Shown here: positions 13,918 through 25,541 of the stretch, piece by piece | Layout: every line of letters starts with the position of its first letter | Position numbering within the stretch: position 1 is the stretch's first letter | Source: Polytrichum commune | Lineage: Eukaryota; Streptophyta; Polytrichopsida; Polytrichales; Polytrichaceae | Reading direction: 5' to 3' | Assembly (NCBI GenBank): GCA_950295325.1 | Contig: OX485809.1 | Coordinates: forward strand, 25,668,001 to 25,732,000 | DNA: 64,000 nt | Notes under the pieces: generated by a model | Databases searched by the model: none | Seen by the model: only the letters and a program-made list of their open reading frames with translations | What the model was told of the DNA's origin: nothing | Position numbers and translations under genes: made by a program

Positions 13918-14379
13918 TCTTATGTGGAGTGCAAACAAAAGGATCTACATCTTCTACTCAAAAGTGACCCCAAAATTATTTTGGAAGAGTTTTGAACAAA
14001 AAGATGATTCAACCCTCCCATTTACATCATAAGAAGCCATACATCACTACACAAAACTATACACCTCAGGACAAAGTATCATTGATCATTTTGTTCCGAA
14101 CATTCAACTTCCTAATGTTTTTACAGTAGAGAATATATGGGGGCCCATTTGAAAGATTTAGCAAATCACAAGGCTTGTGATATCCATGGGTTAAACTAGA
14201 GTTTTTGAAATGGGCTGCAAATGATTTGTGTGAACCAATCACATTACTATTCAATTTGGTGGCTAAAGTGGGTTTGCCGACTTCATGGACTATCAACGTC
14301 ATTCAAATGATCTTCAAATCTGGTGAAAGATACTCCTTGAGGAACTATAGGAACATAATGTTTGGAACAATCTTTGGCA
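13918..14379 (+). pseudogene. LINE relic, region before and at the start of reverse transcriptase
   Basis: The first part reads as a PKLFWKSFEQ-like block, then a degraded linker. Next comes a block (about 14202-14370) with MKWAANDLCEPITLLFNL, LPTSWT and NYRNIM motifs, typical of the start of LINE reverse transcriptase. It has several stops. It is cut by element B at 14388. Confidence 0.65.
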
Positions 14380-14387
14380 ACTTTATG

Positions 14388-15113
14388 CCCAGGGGGTGGA
14401 CACTTTATTGAAACATAAATGACGTGCATGGGTCACTATGAAATTAATACCCTACGTATGAGAAGTTTATAGAGAAAAACAAACATATACATACTAATGG
14501 CATGCTAGAAAATGGACTCATGTATTTATATTGAGCTTTTCAATTTAATGTGATAAATGCCTTCACTGCCTATACAAAACATAAATTATGAATTAAATAG
14601 GCTTTGTTACACGTAAATTCACTTTTACATTTCAATGAGAAAATCATTGAATTTTTTTTCATCCATAGCATATGGCTCAACGATTGTATCAAACAAACAA
14701 AAACAAGAACACAATAAGTTAGCCACAATCTACAAAACAAAACCTAAGATAGCCCATGAGCGCTCCAAGAGCCTTTGGTTTGTAAAACCTAGAACCTAAA
14801 TGCCAACCCTAACAAGAACATGCATGGTAGTCATTATGGACTATGATCATATGACAACAATGGATACAAACGTGAATTGGATGAAACCATCACATTTATT
14901 ATCAAATTTTTCTCTAAACCTTAGGGGCCCTTTTTGCACATCCACCTTTACTTCAAAATAATCTAATAGCCTTTCTAGATGTACATAATAAAAAGAAAAG
15001 AAAAGAAACTAATGCCTCTCCCTTATTTATACTATGTACACTAATGCCTCAAAAAATAGCCCTTCTTACACTCACCTTAGTTTGTACGTGGTATGAAGAG
15101 TCCAACCCAGGGG
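14388..15113. mobile_element. TIR element B inserted in the LINE (hAT-like, 8-bp duplication)
   Basis: It is flanked by ACTTTATG (14380-14387) and ACTTCATG (15114-15121), a 7/8 match. The ends CCCAGGGGGTGGACAC and GAGTCCAACCCAGGGG are imperfect inverses. An 8-bp duplication with short TIRs suggests a hAT-like non-autonomous element. It splits the reverse transcriptase of the LINE. Element A upstream is a longer relative. Confidence 0.65.
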
Positions 15114-15121
15114 ACTTCATG

Positions 15122-15569
15122 ATTATAATTTAGAGAAAATAATTAGTTGATGGGCAAAATTGAAAGGGGTCAAAGCAAGAAGATGAGCAGGTTTCAAGGA
15201 AGGTAGATTTGCTTTGGACCACATCCTCATAATGCGTATTTGAATCGAACAAGAAGTATTTGCATGTCAATGTCTCTATTCTTGTTTTGTTGATTTCAAA
15301 AAAACTTTTGATACGGTCCCAGGTGGCAAGCTTTGGGCACACCTCCAATGATTAGGTGTACCGCTTCATTTACAACATGCTATAAATCCCATGTATACTG
15401 TAGTCTACCTAAAAGTTTGCATAAATGGCGACACACATGATGAAGTAATGTCCTACATTGGTGTTAAACAAGGATGTCCCCTCTCTTTCACAATATTTGG
15501 CTTGTACATTAAGGAACTTGAAACCAATTTGGACAAGATCAATGGGGATTCTTTGTGTTTATTTAACAC
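15122..15569 (+). pseudogene. LINE relic, reverse transcriptase core
   Basis: Frames here give FALDHILIM, FVDFKKTFDTVP (the first catalytic Asp block), LWAH, and then CINGDTHDEVMSYIGVKQGC (the GVKQGCPLS block). These are hallmark LINE reverse transcriptase motifs. Sequence breaks off at TTTAACAC (15562-15569), where another element has inserted. It resumes at 17431 with the same 8 bases. Confidence 0.75.
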
Positions 15570-17430
15570 CCCAGGAGTCACTCCCGTATTTTAAAAAACT
15601 ACGTGAGAACAAATAGAGGGTCCACTTTAAAGTTGCAAACTACAATTTCTAAAACATGTACTCGTACCAAAGGCCAAGGTGTATATTGAACTCCATGGTA
15701 TAAATAAATTAGGGTGTTTATAAATTGATCATGTTAGAGAAATTTTAAAACTAACATATCATAGGGTTTAGCATGGTGGGGAGGTCAAATAATCTATATT
15801 AGGGCCCCGCATTATGGATGAGACCATTGGATGACATCTCATGGATATATCTTTATGTTTGGATGTAATCCATCAGGGTAGATGCGGGAAGGGGTCCCGA
15901 AGGGCTTGGGAGTTTTGTTGGGCTTTGTGAGTTTCTAGTTAAGATTTGAGTGAGCTCTCTGAAATTTTCATGTTTGTGCAGACTTTTACCTTCTTCCGAA
16001 CTTGGCAAATGTTGATGCTTGATTGATCAAGGTTAGGAGTAGGCACACGTGAGTAGACATGCTCCTCATATGCACCAATCCCAAGATTCATCTTTCCTAA
16101 TTTCATTTTTTTGCTCGCTTAGAAGATGGGTGAGTTTAGGGTTTTTATTTCATTGTGATTTCTCACATTTTTGGGCTCAGTTGTTGATGCAAAGGAAGGG
16201 GGCAACGTCAACATGAGGCATTTGTGTGAGCAACTCAAGGTTCATGGTTTTTGTAAGGTTCTTGGTCACAACCATGTTTGCAATGTCTTTAAAGTTGGAA
16301 TTGTTCTCACTTATTGATTCCAATGCTAAGTCCATAATTTGGACATTGCGAGTATGTTGAGGGCAACACATATGCCAAACTTAGACCACTACTTGAAGGT
16401 ATCTATATTTTTAATTGGCTCTTTCAATTCTTTGATGTTGAGAGTAGATGCAAATTAATTATAAGCTTGAGGGGCTCAATAGAGTTTCTTTGGATGTATA
16501 TGTTCTACCACTTGTTGAACCCAACCTTGAATCCCAAAAGTGCATATGTGTGGTTGACTTGGATTTTGTTTATGACTCCCAACAAACTCTAGAGTGCTTA
16601 GCAAAGGAGGCTAAAATCCAAGATCTTACCACCCTTGATGATTTTGACCAAACATTGCCTTCACCTACTGATACTAGAGTTAGTGGTGAGAACATTGACC
16701 ATTTGGCATTTGACCTAAAGTCCACATTGGTGAGTGCTGAGGTTATGGCTAGATAATTGTTGGCTGGAGAGAAACCTAGGAAAGATATGAAAGTAATAAC
16801 TTTGGAGGATCACCAATGACACTTGAGGTCTTTGGATGAGAATCTATGGGTGTAGATTTGAGCACAAAAAGTTTGATGTTGTGCATGGAGTGGTTTTAAC
16901 CACTTGAACTTGAACAATGACACAAATTACTTCCAATTGATTGTGTAAACCATAAACAAACTTTGGGGTTGGTGTTGGCTGGTTGGGCTCTAATGCTACA
17001 TGTACGTTTGCAGTTGTATTTTTAAACACAAATTTTGAGAGCATTTTCATGCATTTTTTTAACCACAAGCATTTTATCACCATTTCCATGTGTGTACGTT
17101 TCCAATGAGTATAGTGCATACTAGGAAACTAAATTGTGTGCATGTTTGTTGATGTTTGAATTGTGATCTTGTATGTGTAAGTGCTAGATTTTACATGACA
17201 TCATCAAAACTATAATTTATAACTACTATATGCCCATGTCAAAGAAGAATAAATACCAAGTTAACCTACGCATAGGGTCCTCAAAGTAGTGAATGTTGTA
17301 TAATTACATAATAGTGTGGTCCATAATATGTACCGTCTCTAATACAATAAACCCCCTAAAAACACCTTGTGTTCTCATGTGTTCTCATGTGTTCTCACTA
17401 GATACAAAGGATTGACCCCCCCCCCCCGAG
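15570..17430. mobile_element. Unclassified 1.86-kb insertion in the LINE
   Basis: TTTAACAC occurs at 15562-15569 and again at 17431-17438, exactly where the LINE reading is interrupted and resumes. This marks an insertion with an 8-bp duplication. The left end begins CCCAGGAGTCACTCCC and the right end is a C run followed by GAG. I see no convincing TIR. A 102-codon frame inside (16448-16756) has no stop but no recognised domain. Inside the right part there are three copies of GTGTTCTCAT. Confidence 0.6.
16448..16756 (+). pseudogene. Unrecognised 102-codon frame inside the insertion
   Basis: The predicted peptide is acidic in its second half (LDDFDQTLPS, ENIDHLAFDL) and lies in the element inserted at 15570-17430. 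It has no membrane segment and no metal-binding motif, and I do not recognise it. It could be a captured exon fragment or chance. There is no evidence of expression. Confidence 0.15.
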
Positions 17431-17438
17431 TTTAACAC

Positions 17439-18720
17439 AGTGGTTGCCAATTATTCTTTATGTTGACAATATTGTTCTACTCTCTAAATATGGAGCATGC
17501 CTACAAAGAATTTTGAACAAGCTATATGAGTTTTGCACTTCTCCTAACCTTAAAGCCATTTTATCCTAAGACTAAAATAATGATATTTGGCTACAACCAA
17601 AAGAAATTAAACCAAAAGGCATTTTATCTAGACAAGGATCCAGATACCTTGGGATAACCCATACATACAAAAACCTTGGGATTGATTTTTATTCACATAT
17701 ATACTTTGAGCCATCTAGGAAAAGGCAAAGAATATCATGTATGAAAGCCTTGATAGGCACTTTAAGGAAAGAAGTAGTAGTTAGAGTCGTATGTTGGGAA
17801 CTCAAATCCCTTTTATTCAAGACTTTGGTGCATCCAACTTTCACATATGACATTGAAAGCTGGGGAGGCGAGTTGAAAAAATCTCATTGAAAGGTTTTCA
17901 AGAAGACCATGAAGATGCATATGATGTTTCACGTCAAAGTGCGGTCTTCGACTACCTGTCATATTTTGTTGGGTGAATTTGGAGAACATCCCATAGAATC
18001 ACCTACTCTCAAACTCACTATAGGCTCTCAACTGTGGCTCGTCCACCTATCCCCCTCTTGATTAGTCATATAAGCATCCTCACATTCCCAACATCAAGCC
18101 AAACACATATTTAATACATGCTACAAATCAACAACCATGTGGAAGACGTCATGGGGTCTATCTCATTGGGACACCCATGACAACCCATCCACATCTAACC
18201 TAATGTATGATGATATCAAGTAGGCCTTTTATGCTAAAGAGTGGAACTCTTTCCATCTCTAAAGGAAGAAACTAAATTGCCTCCACCTCAAGGATTTTGT
18301 CAAATACAAATGTGAATTGTACTTGAAGCAACCATTGACACCACCAAAATGCAAGATCATTGTTGCTTGTTGCCCCTCGAACCATACATTAGCCATTGAA
18401 ATTCGATGGTGGTCAATTATCCCTATCTCTAGAGATACTAGACTATGCCGCTTTTACTCCTATGATGCAGTTGAAGACGTGGCACATTTCATGTGTGGAA
18501 TGTCTCCTATATAAGCCCATCGATTAGACAAAAGTTTCCATCACTATTTAAGAATGTAGTCCTAGGGAACCTCAAGTCGTTCTTTCAATTGGACCACCAT
18601 ATTGATAGTAGCCTTTATCTCAGAAAGGCTAGCGCACTTTACCACTGAAGAGAATTAGTTGGGTTTGAAACTATCATGATGTGCTTTTAGTCCCATTAGC
18701 CTTTTCAACTCCTTGCTCTT
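17439..18720 (+). pseudogene. LINE relic, reverse transcriptase palm/thumb and C-terminal Cys/His region
   Basis: The first frame gives LYVDNIVLLSK, the catalytic Y/F-x-DD block with the second Asp changed to Asn. LNKLYEFCTS, a KTKIMIFGYN-like block, NLGIDFYSH and CMKALIGTLRKE follow. Near 18317-18514 a frame reads LAIEIRWWSI, SRDTRLCRFYSYDAVEDVAHF, like the conserved C-terminal region of some plant LINEs. There are several stops and frame changes, so no activity is expected. The 3' end is near 18720-18770; I did not find a poly(A) tail. Confidence 0.7.
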
Positions 18721-19142
18721 CAAAATCAATTTCATTTCATTACTATTTTAGAACATCTACACTATTGCAGCCTTGAAGAAGAAAAATAAATTCAATGGAA
18801 AATATTCCAAAGTGTTAGAGCCATTAGCCCTCAAAGGTCAAAGGGTATTTTTGGAAAATTGAGATGACTTAAAGTTCACTTTCAGTGCTCAAGCGTTGTT
18901 TATAAATCTTAGCAAGGTTTCATTTAATGACATTTCTTTTCAATTTTCAAGAATCAATTTTAAGCACATCATACTTTGAATGAAAGAGAAAAACATAATC
19001 ATGTCTAGAAAATCTAGAAATTGCATGTAATTATATAATGTATGCCTTCTTGTACTTGACCATATTTGTACCCTAATTTCAACTTGGTTTTGCGATTGGA
19101 GAATCTTATTGGAGTAATGTGACATGCTACATATTTCAACAA
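18721..19142. other. Gene-free stretch after the LINE
   Basis: It may hold the LINE 3' end. I see no gene, clear tail or target duplication. Confidence 0.4.
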
Positions 19143-19241
19143 CATAACATTATTCACCATTCATAGTTTGTTCAGTGGACCCTCACAATATAATAGTTGG
19201 ATGTTCAAAAAAATGAGCATGATGCTATGAGTAATGTTATG
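19143..19241. mobile_element. Foldback MITE, CATAACATTA family, copy 2
   Basis: The ends CATAACATTATTCA and GAGTAATGTTATG are inverse. The next inward words, TTTGTTCAGTGGACCCTCA and ACAATATAATAGT, match copy 1 at 5179-5335. It is about 99 bp and non-coding. Confidence 0.55.
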
Positions 19242-19358
19242 AAGGGACACCTTCCTAAGAAATGACTAGAGATGAGGTATCAATAACAAAAATCATTTAT
19301 TTGTCTCCAAACCTATGTCAATATTTTTTAGCATTTGAGACCCACTGCTTTAGGACAA

Positions 19359-19569
19359 CACTAAATGTTGTATTTAGTGTCACTTAATACTTGGATTTAC
19401 ACAATGCTATTTTTAAAATTATCGATTTTTTTACCATATAAAGATGGTTATGTTCTATAATGTCCAAACAACTAGTTTGACCTTTGTTGACAACAATGAG
19501 ATATATAGTAAATAAATATAAAATTGCATAATTCCAAATAGTAAGTGACACTAAATACAATATTTAGTG
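19359..19569. mobile_element. MITE, ATTTAGTGTCAC family, copy 2
   Basis: The left arm runs CACTAAATGTTGTATTTAG then TGTCACTTAATACTTGGA. The right arm is the inverse (TCCAAATAGTAAGTGACAC, then a TAAATACAATATTTAGTG-type end). The centre is AT-rich and non-coding. Confidence 0.65.
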
Positions 19570-19705
19570 TGGCTATATAGTGCAATTGCAATGGGCTTAA
19601 CTAGAGCTAGCATAAGCTAAGAATAACATAATCAACCTTGCTTTTTGGGCTCCCTCACTAATCATTTGTATGAGAAGGAGGGGTAACCTAACTAGACTAC
19701 ACTCA

Positions 19706-19910
19706 TTATCCCATTTAGTGTGTACTATTCGGAGTTACATAGGGCAATGATGTCTTATTCAAGAGTTTGATTTTTACTAACGATAGTTCAATAGGTTGTT
19801 AGAACATTATAGATTATAGATGGCTTTGCTTGGTATGACATTAACATTCTCGTTAAATAATTATAGCACTATATAACTCTGAATAGTAACACACACTAAT
19901 TGGGATAATC
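19706..19910. mobile_element. Divergent MITE related to the ATTTAGTG family
   Basis: The inverted pair is ATTATCCCATTTAGTGTGTA with its imperfect inverse ending at 19910. Both arms continue into a CTATTCGGAGTTA / TAACTCTGAATAG pair. The interior is non-coding. Confidence 0.5.
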
Positions 19911-21377
19911 AATGTAGAATTGTGTGTCCGAATTAAGAGTGGTAGGGTTTTGAACATTCTATGCCACAAAATAGAACTTAGCACTAGTTATGTTAATTGG
20001 TAATGTGGTCGTACAAATACAAGTTAATAATAGTTAAGCTAACAATTCTCCCTAGCACTCCTTGGCATCGGTTACCCCTAACCAGCCGTGTCGCCCGTGA
20101 CTTATGATATCAAGCCCAACTTTCAAGTGAGATGTTTTACTTTTCACGTGTAACTAATGGATTGGATACCCATTTACCATGGACCCAATTCGTAGCACAA
20201 ACCAATGTTGTGTGGGTACTTAGGTCTTACCCATATATCAATAAGGGTATGTGTGTGGGTGCAACCCGGATGGTACTACATCCTTCTAATTAAGTAAAAA
20301 TTGCCATGTGATATTTGGACATATACCGTTCCATGGTATCTCACACACATACACACACGTGGGCAATTTATGAATATTTTGAACATCATGTTTGTTTAGG
20401 CGTCAATTTTTGCGTTTCTTTAGAATGCCCATAGGTCCCACTAATATGTTGAAAGAACAATAACCACTTAACATTATTCCAAACGCTACTAGCGTATCAA
20501 ATCATAATGTTAAATTTGTAAAATTTTCAGTTGCGCGTGATGTGTGTTTTGGGACTCATATGCTAGCAATGAAAGCATGAGTATATTAGACCTACACAAT
20601 TGAGTTTCTCAATATGAACAACAAATATTTTAAAAGAAAAACTCAATAGAGTCATAGAGCCTACTAAGTCGGCCCTTTATAAAATCTATTATTCTTCATC
20701 AAGCCACTTAACATTGCTAAGTCTCATGCTCCCTCACCCTTTCTAAATAAAGAGATGCCATGTTCCATGGGGGCTTTGCCATGGCCTAAGCCTTAGGTTG
20801 TCATTTTTGAAGAACCACAACATGTTTATCCTTGATTCTTGACTGTATTATTATCCTACCCAAGGTAAGAGAGCCATGGAGCATGATACTTAAAAATTCA
20901 AGAGAATAGTGCATATTGAACACCTTAGTGAACAAAGAAAGGACAAAGAACCACCGTGATCACATTTTCATGTTTTTGTTTTGCAATTTTCTTTGTGTGG
21001 GCTCATGGGGCAAGAGGGCCAAAAATTATCACATACAAGAGTTCCTTTCATTCAAGCAACATGGACCCCTGAATTATGTATGTTGTTTTTCTTGGGTTGA
21101 TTTGACACCAGACTTAGCTTAAAAGATACCAAATTCGCCTAGACACATAGTTGAAATTAATCAGTTGCAAACCTACAAGGGTTCAAGTTTTTAGCATGGA
21201 TGGATGAGAAGTCCAAATTTGACGTCTTTGTAGCATGTATACATGTCACTAAGATACATGTCGCATTTGGGGGTCCGAATTAGTACGCTTTGTAGTGATT
21301 ACATGCAAGCATTACACTTCATATGGATTTGCATTGTAGAGACAACATATTATTTACATAAACGTATCACCTAGGTG
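19911..21377. other. Gene-free region
   Basis: No supported gene. A 68-codon frame at 20916-21122 has no recognised domain. Short CA-rich runs lie at about 20343-20360. Confidence 0.5.
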
Positions 21378-21385
21378 ATGAGTTC

Positions 21386-22266
21386 CAGTGTTCAAGATTG
21401 AAGTCTTCAATGCCCTTCAAATGCGATTTGGCCCTTCAAAATATACCTCTCTCAAAACAACCCTTCAAAACACAACCCCAAATTGAAAATGAAGACGTCA
21501 CTTGAAGTCCTTGTTATAATATGCCCACCTCAAGAACCAACAAGCGTAGGGCATTGTCACTATAGTCCACCCTCGATAAATGTTACACTTATAAACGTTA
21601 ACTCATTATGTTTGTTAACAAAATCGTACTCCCCTCATATTGCTAACTAGAATGTTAACTATGTTAAATGTTAACAATAATTTACTCCCCACTTTGTTAA
21701 TTTGCCACCTATAAATGTTAACCTACGAAATACATCCAATATTGTGTGATGACATCCATTACATTGACTCACAACCTTTCAAAGTGGCAAAAGCCACCAA
21801 ATTTGACTTTTGTAATCAAATTATTCATTTGGACTATATTGATTCTTATTTTGTTTCATAAAAATAAAATATTGATTTGATACACATATTTTATTTATGA
21901 TAATTTTGAAAAACTCTCCCTCCATAATTGTAATGAATTTATATTTGTTAAGCATTCAAAAAGCTCCCTTCATAACTGTTACAATGTTAACTCACTATAA
22001 ATGTTAGGAAAATTTTACTCCAAAGCCTAACATTTATAGAGGGTGGATTGTACAAGAAGTGGAGTTAAATGGTTGATTCTTAATTCTTCACATTATACTA
22101 GAAACATGTACCATACAATTCATGCACAAGTTTAATATGAGTTTTGTATTCATTTCTATATTCTTAGATTGACATCTTGGCTTTGAACGAGCCCTTCAAT
22201 CGAAGGGATGAAATTTAAGAGCCCTTCAAAATGAAACTCATATGAGGACTCAAATTTTGAACACTG
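21386..22266. mobile_element. hAT-type non-autonomous element with perfect 8-bp duplication
   Basis: ATGAGTTC flanks both sides (21378-21385 and 22267-22274). The element starts CAGTGTTCAAGATT and ends AATTTTGAACACTG, the CAGTG ends usual for hAT elements. The words GCCCTTCAAA recur near both ends. There is no transposase frame. A second short element with GTCCACCCTCGATAAATGTTA-like inverted ends lies inside (about 21565-22050). Confidence 0.8.
21565..22050. mobile_element. MITE nested in the hAT element
   Basis: Near-inverse ends, CCACCCTCGATAAATGTTA and TAACATTTATAGAGGGTGG, enclose AT-rich DNA in which the phrase AAATGTTAAC recurs several times. It may have a TA target. It is non-coding. 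Exact ends are uncertain by a few bases. Confidence 0.55.
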
Positions 22267-22610
22267 ATGAGTTCCAATAAATGTAAAAAAAATCCAGTTC
22301 CATTATTGGCCCACATCTGACACATATTTTATGCCTTAAAGTGACTAACTACATATATACACAAGCGAAATTGGAATACAAAATTATATCTTGATAAGAA
22401 CATTAACACAACTCATTGGTTGAGATAGAAAAAAACAAGAAACTCGAAAATGGAAAACAACAACGTTCAACACTATCTCCCTTGGTGGTATTCAATGATG
22501 TGAGCCACACTATAAAGTTACCCATGTTAAACTGCACTATAGGCACGTCCACACTATATAATGGTGTATTGATGCAACCAAAAAGTCAAACATGAAGCAT
22601 GTTTTCCAAT

Positions 22611-22631
22611 CACTACTACAAAAACATGGCT
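22611..22631 (+). repeat. Left terminal inverted repeat of the CACTA element
   Basis: The 21 bases are the exact inverse of 39061-39081. The first five, CACTA, define the superfamily. Confidence 0.95.
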
Positions 22632-22639
22632 CATATGAC

Positions 22640-23180
22640 TGGACATATGACTACTTTGAGTTTACAAAACACTCAAATACTTTTTGACTTCCTAGTCGTT
22701 TCAGGTTAGTCTAATAAGGCATAGTCAAATGTTACGCAGTCTAAAAAACATGGTGTACATTAGACTATGGGCTGGGTATGTACATTAGACTATGCTTTTG
22801 AACTTTACATTAGACTATAGTCAGTCAATAAAACATTGATACATTAGACTACATGTAGTCGTAAGTAACAAAGTACATTAGACTACATGTAGTCAAAACA
22901 CATAGAGACATTATACTATGGGTAGTTAATAAAACACACATAAGTAGACTATGGATGGTCAAATAAACTACCGTGATGATTCATCTTGACAAACATTCTG
23001 AGACATAATAGACTACTCCTAGTCAATAAAACATAGTTTGTTGTGGCGTTGTTGACTACTTGATGTATAGTAATTGACTATATTATGGTAGGGTTTATTA
23101 GTCAATAAGAACATGACTTATATGGTTAATTGACTATCGTTTGTGTACGATATATGATGTTGGGCATAATTGACTAGTCG
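22640..23180. repeat. Left subterminal repeat array of the CACTA element
   Basis: Short units of the kind ACATTAGACTA, TAGTCAATAAAACA and TTGACTA recur a dozen or more times, in both orientations. The same words recur at 24960-25080 and in the right end at 38800-39060. In En/Spm elements such arrays are the binding sites of the TNPA-type protein. Here that role is inferred from position and family. Confidence 0.75.
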
Positions 23181-23475
23181 TTTGTCTACTTGGAGTGCAA
23201 AGAACTTCAATATCACAGCATCTTATAGTAAAAAAAGAGCATATTGCACTGGGTTCTTTTGCAAATTGACTAAGAAAAGATGGCAAGTTGTGTCTTTTGA
23301 ACCAATCAAACACATTCATAAGACTGAAATTAGTTTCCATTAGAGTCAATAAAACTTGCAACATGAGGCTAGGTAGACAAAAAAATGTATGTAAACCTTT
23401 ACTATATATGAAGTCATGATAGTTTACAATGAGTTCCCTAGTCCACCAAGAAGAACCAGATCCTATTTTCTCCAC
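23134..23475 (-). CDS. Unrecognised 113-codon frame inside the CACTA element
   Basis: This open frame on the minus strand lies just inside the left subterminal array. The peptide is rich in aromatic residues (WWTREL, NVFDWFKRHNLP) and Cys. I do not recognise a domain. It could be an exon of a second, opposite-strand element gene, or a chance frame. No promoter or splice evidence decides. Confidence 0.2.
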   Translation of the reverse strand: MEKIGSGSSWWTRELIVNYHDFIYSKGLHTFFCLPSLMLQVLLTLMETNFSLMNVFDWFKRHNLPSFLSQFAKEPSAICSFFTIRCCDIEVLCTPSRQTTSQLCPTSYIVHKR

Positions 23476-24089
23476 AAAATTGGTGCAAATTGAGAGTCTT
23501 TCATCCGTACTTGTGGAGGATTCCCCGCAAGGTTTGGATATTGCAACTTCGCATCTTGTACCTACACTTTGTTTACCAAAACACTAAAACATCCCTCTGG
23601 AATTTCATCTCCGTTGTAGTTGTCACTTGGACAACCTGCAATTTGTCCTTGAGCAACTAAACTAAAATTCGGATCCATTATATCCACACCTGCACACCCC
23701 TTCCACTGCATACATCCACAAACAAATCACATGTTAGTTTCAATTGAACATTCTCTTCCAATGTATTTGAGCAATTGGTATTCAAACACTCGAAACAACC
23801 CAGCTGATTCTCTTTCTGCCTTTCTCTCAAACTAGAAGACAAACATCAATATGAATTAGCACGGCCAGAATTACAAAGTATACAAAAGTATATGGGTTTA
23901 TATAGAGAGCCTTCCATTTTATGAGCTATCTATTGAGCAGCTGTATTTGAATAGTGTGTGATTGAATGAACTATCTATTGAGCAGTTGTAGGTGATTTGT
24001 AGGAGGAGCTTCTGCACGTTTGGAAAAAGAGGAGCAAAGTGAAGAATCCTAGAGGAAAAATGACACCTAACAAAAGAAAATCACATGTA

Positions 24090-24720
24090 GATTACATTTG
24101 GAATGATTTTTGGTCTTGCCTCAAACCCTTGCCTGCCTCTTGAAGTTCTTTGAGATGATTTCTGCTCTTGCCTCAAACCCTTGCATGCTCTTGCTTCAAA
24201 CCCTTGCCTTGCTTGCTTGATTGTATGTCCTCAAACCCTATCCACCCTTAATTTTTCCTTGTCTGATTGTATGTCCTTAAACCCTTGCCTGCCTTGCCTG
24301 ATTGTATGTTCAACTCTTGTTTGAGATGATTTCTGGTTTGTCTTATTGAAACCCACAATCTAAAACCCACAATCTAAAACCCACAATCTAAAACCCTTAG
24401 AACAACCACTTAGAAACCTTGTCTCAAACCCTTGTCTCAAACCACTTCAGATCTCAAACCCTTGTCTCAAACCCTTGCTTGCTTGAGATGATTTCTGATG
24501 ATGTCTCAAACCCTTGTCTAAAACCCTTAGACTCAAACCCTTGCTTGCTTGAGATGATTTCTGATGATGTCTAAAACCCTTAGACTCAAACCCTTGCTTG
24601 CTTGAGATGATTTCTGAAACTATTGTTTGAGATTATTTCTGCTATCTTGTTGAAACTCAAACCCTTGTCTAAAATCCTCAAACTACCACTTAGAAACCTT
24701 CAATAGGAAACCCTCACTTA
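24090..24720. repeat. Minisatellite-like tract in the CACTA element
   Basis: Interleaved units recur: TCAAACCCTTGCTTGCTTGA, GAGATGATTTCTG, and three tandem copies of AAACCCACAATCT. A second, shorter tract (24770-24900) repeats TTGCATTCCTTG and CACTTGCAATACATC. It lies upstream of the transposase gene, so it may be promoter or 5' leader. It is non-coding. Confidence 0.75.
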
Positions 24721-25225
24721 CAAACTTTCACTAGGAAACCCACAATTGTCCACCCTTACTGTTCCTCACTGCATTCTTGGATTCTTGCATCCGATTCTTG
24801 TATCCGATTCTTGCATTCCTTGCTTCACTTGCAATACATCTTGCATTTCTTACTTCACTTGCAATACATCCTTGCATTCCTTGTTCCACTTGTTTCACTG
24901 GCCTTTCCCGCCTCCATAGAACCATGTTCCCGCCTTTTCTTTAAACGTTCAAATTTTAAATAACCTATGTAGTCAATAAGTTACCTTTTGACTCACAATA
25001 TGTGACATCCAGTCAATAAAAATATATTTATAAGCACCTCTGTGACTTATGTAGTCAATTAAGCACCTATTGACTAACCTTAGTGTACATGGCAAAGACC
25101 TATGTATTGCAATATCCTACATGGCAAATAATGTTTTAATTAATTTTGTGGCATACTAATATGTATATTAGCATAATGTATCAATATAATTATTATGGTA
25201 TTATTTAATAATTGTTACAGCAAAC

Positions 25226-25426
25226 ATGGTGGAAGGGGAACTTGATCCCAACACTATGGAGGTTGCCCTTTGTGCTAGAGAAGAACTACAAGCAAATCGT
25301 CTTAAGCTGCATGAATATCGTTGTCCATGCAACAAATGTCATGGTTCTCAAGTGCTCAACCGAACGACGATACGAGCACATCTCCGAAAGTTCAAGCGTG
25401 ATGAATTCTTCACACAATCAATTCTG
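25226..25426 (+). CDS. CACTA transposase exon 1, transposase-associated zinc-binding domain
   Basis: This 67-codon exon starts at an ATG (25226). It carries a C-x-C-x2-C cluster (residues 33, 35 and 38) followed by a RAHLRKF block, the pattern of the transposase-associated domain found at the N-terminus of plant CACTA TNP2 proteins (Transpos_assoc type). It ends at a GT donor (25427) in phase 0; the next exon starts at 25542 after a 115-bp intron ending TAG. A CAG stands just before the start region (25218-25220), so a further upstream exon is possible. The domain is thought to help DNA or partner binding; that is family knowledge and not shown here. Confidence 0.65.
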
Positions 25427-25541
25427 GTGAATTTTTATTTATTCATGTAATGTTGATAGTTGGATCAATTTCATTGTTTGCAACATAATGTAGATAACAT
25501 GGACATCAAAGCTTGATGTTTTGCATTTATGTATGGTGTAG

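Noticed and set aside
22640-23180. Possible satellite array
   Set aside because: The short units are spaced irregularly, occur in both orientations and recur at the other end of the CACTA element, so subterminal binding repeats fit better.
24360-24600. CRISPR-like regular repeats (AAACCCACAATCT, TCAAACCCTTG)
   Set aside because: Units are tandem or irregularly interleaved with no unique spacers, inside a plant transposon.
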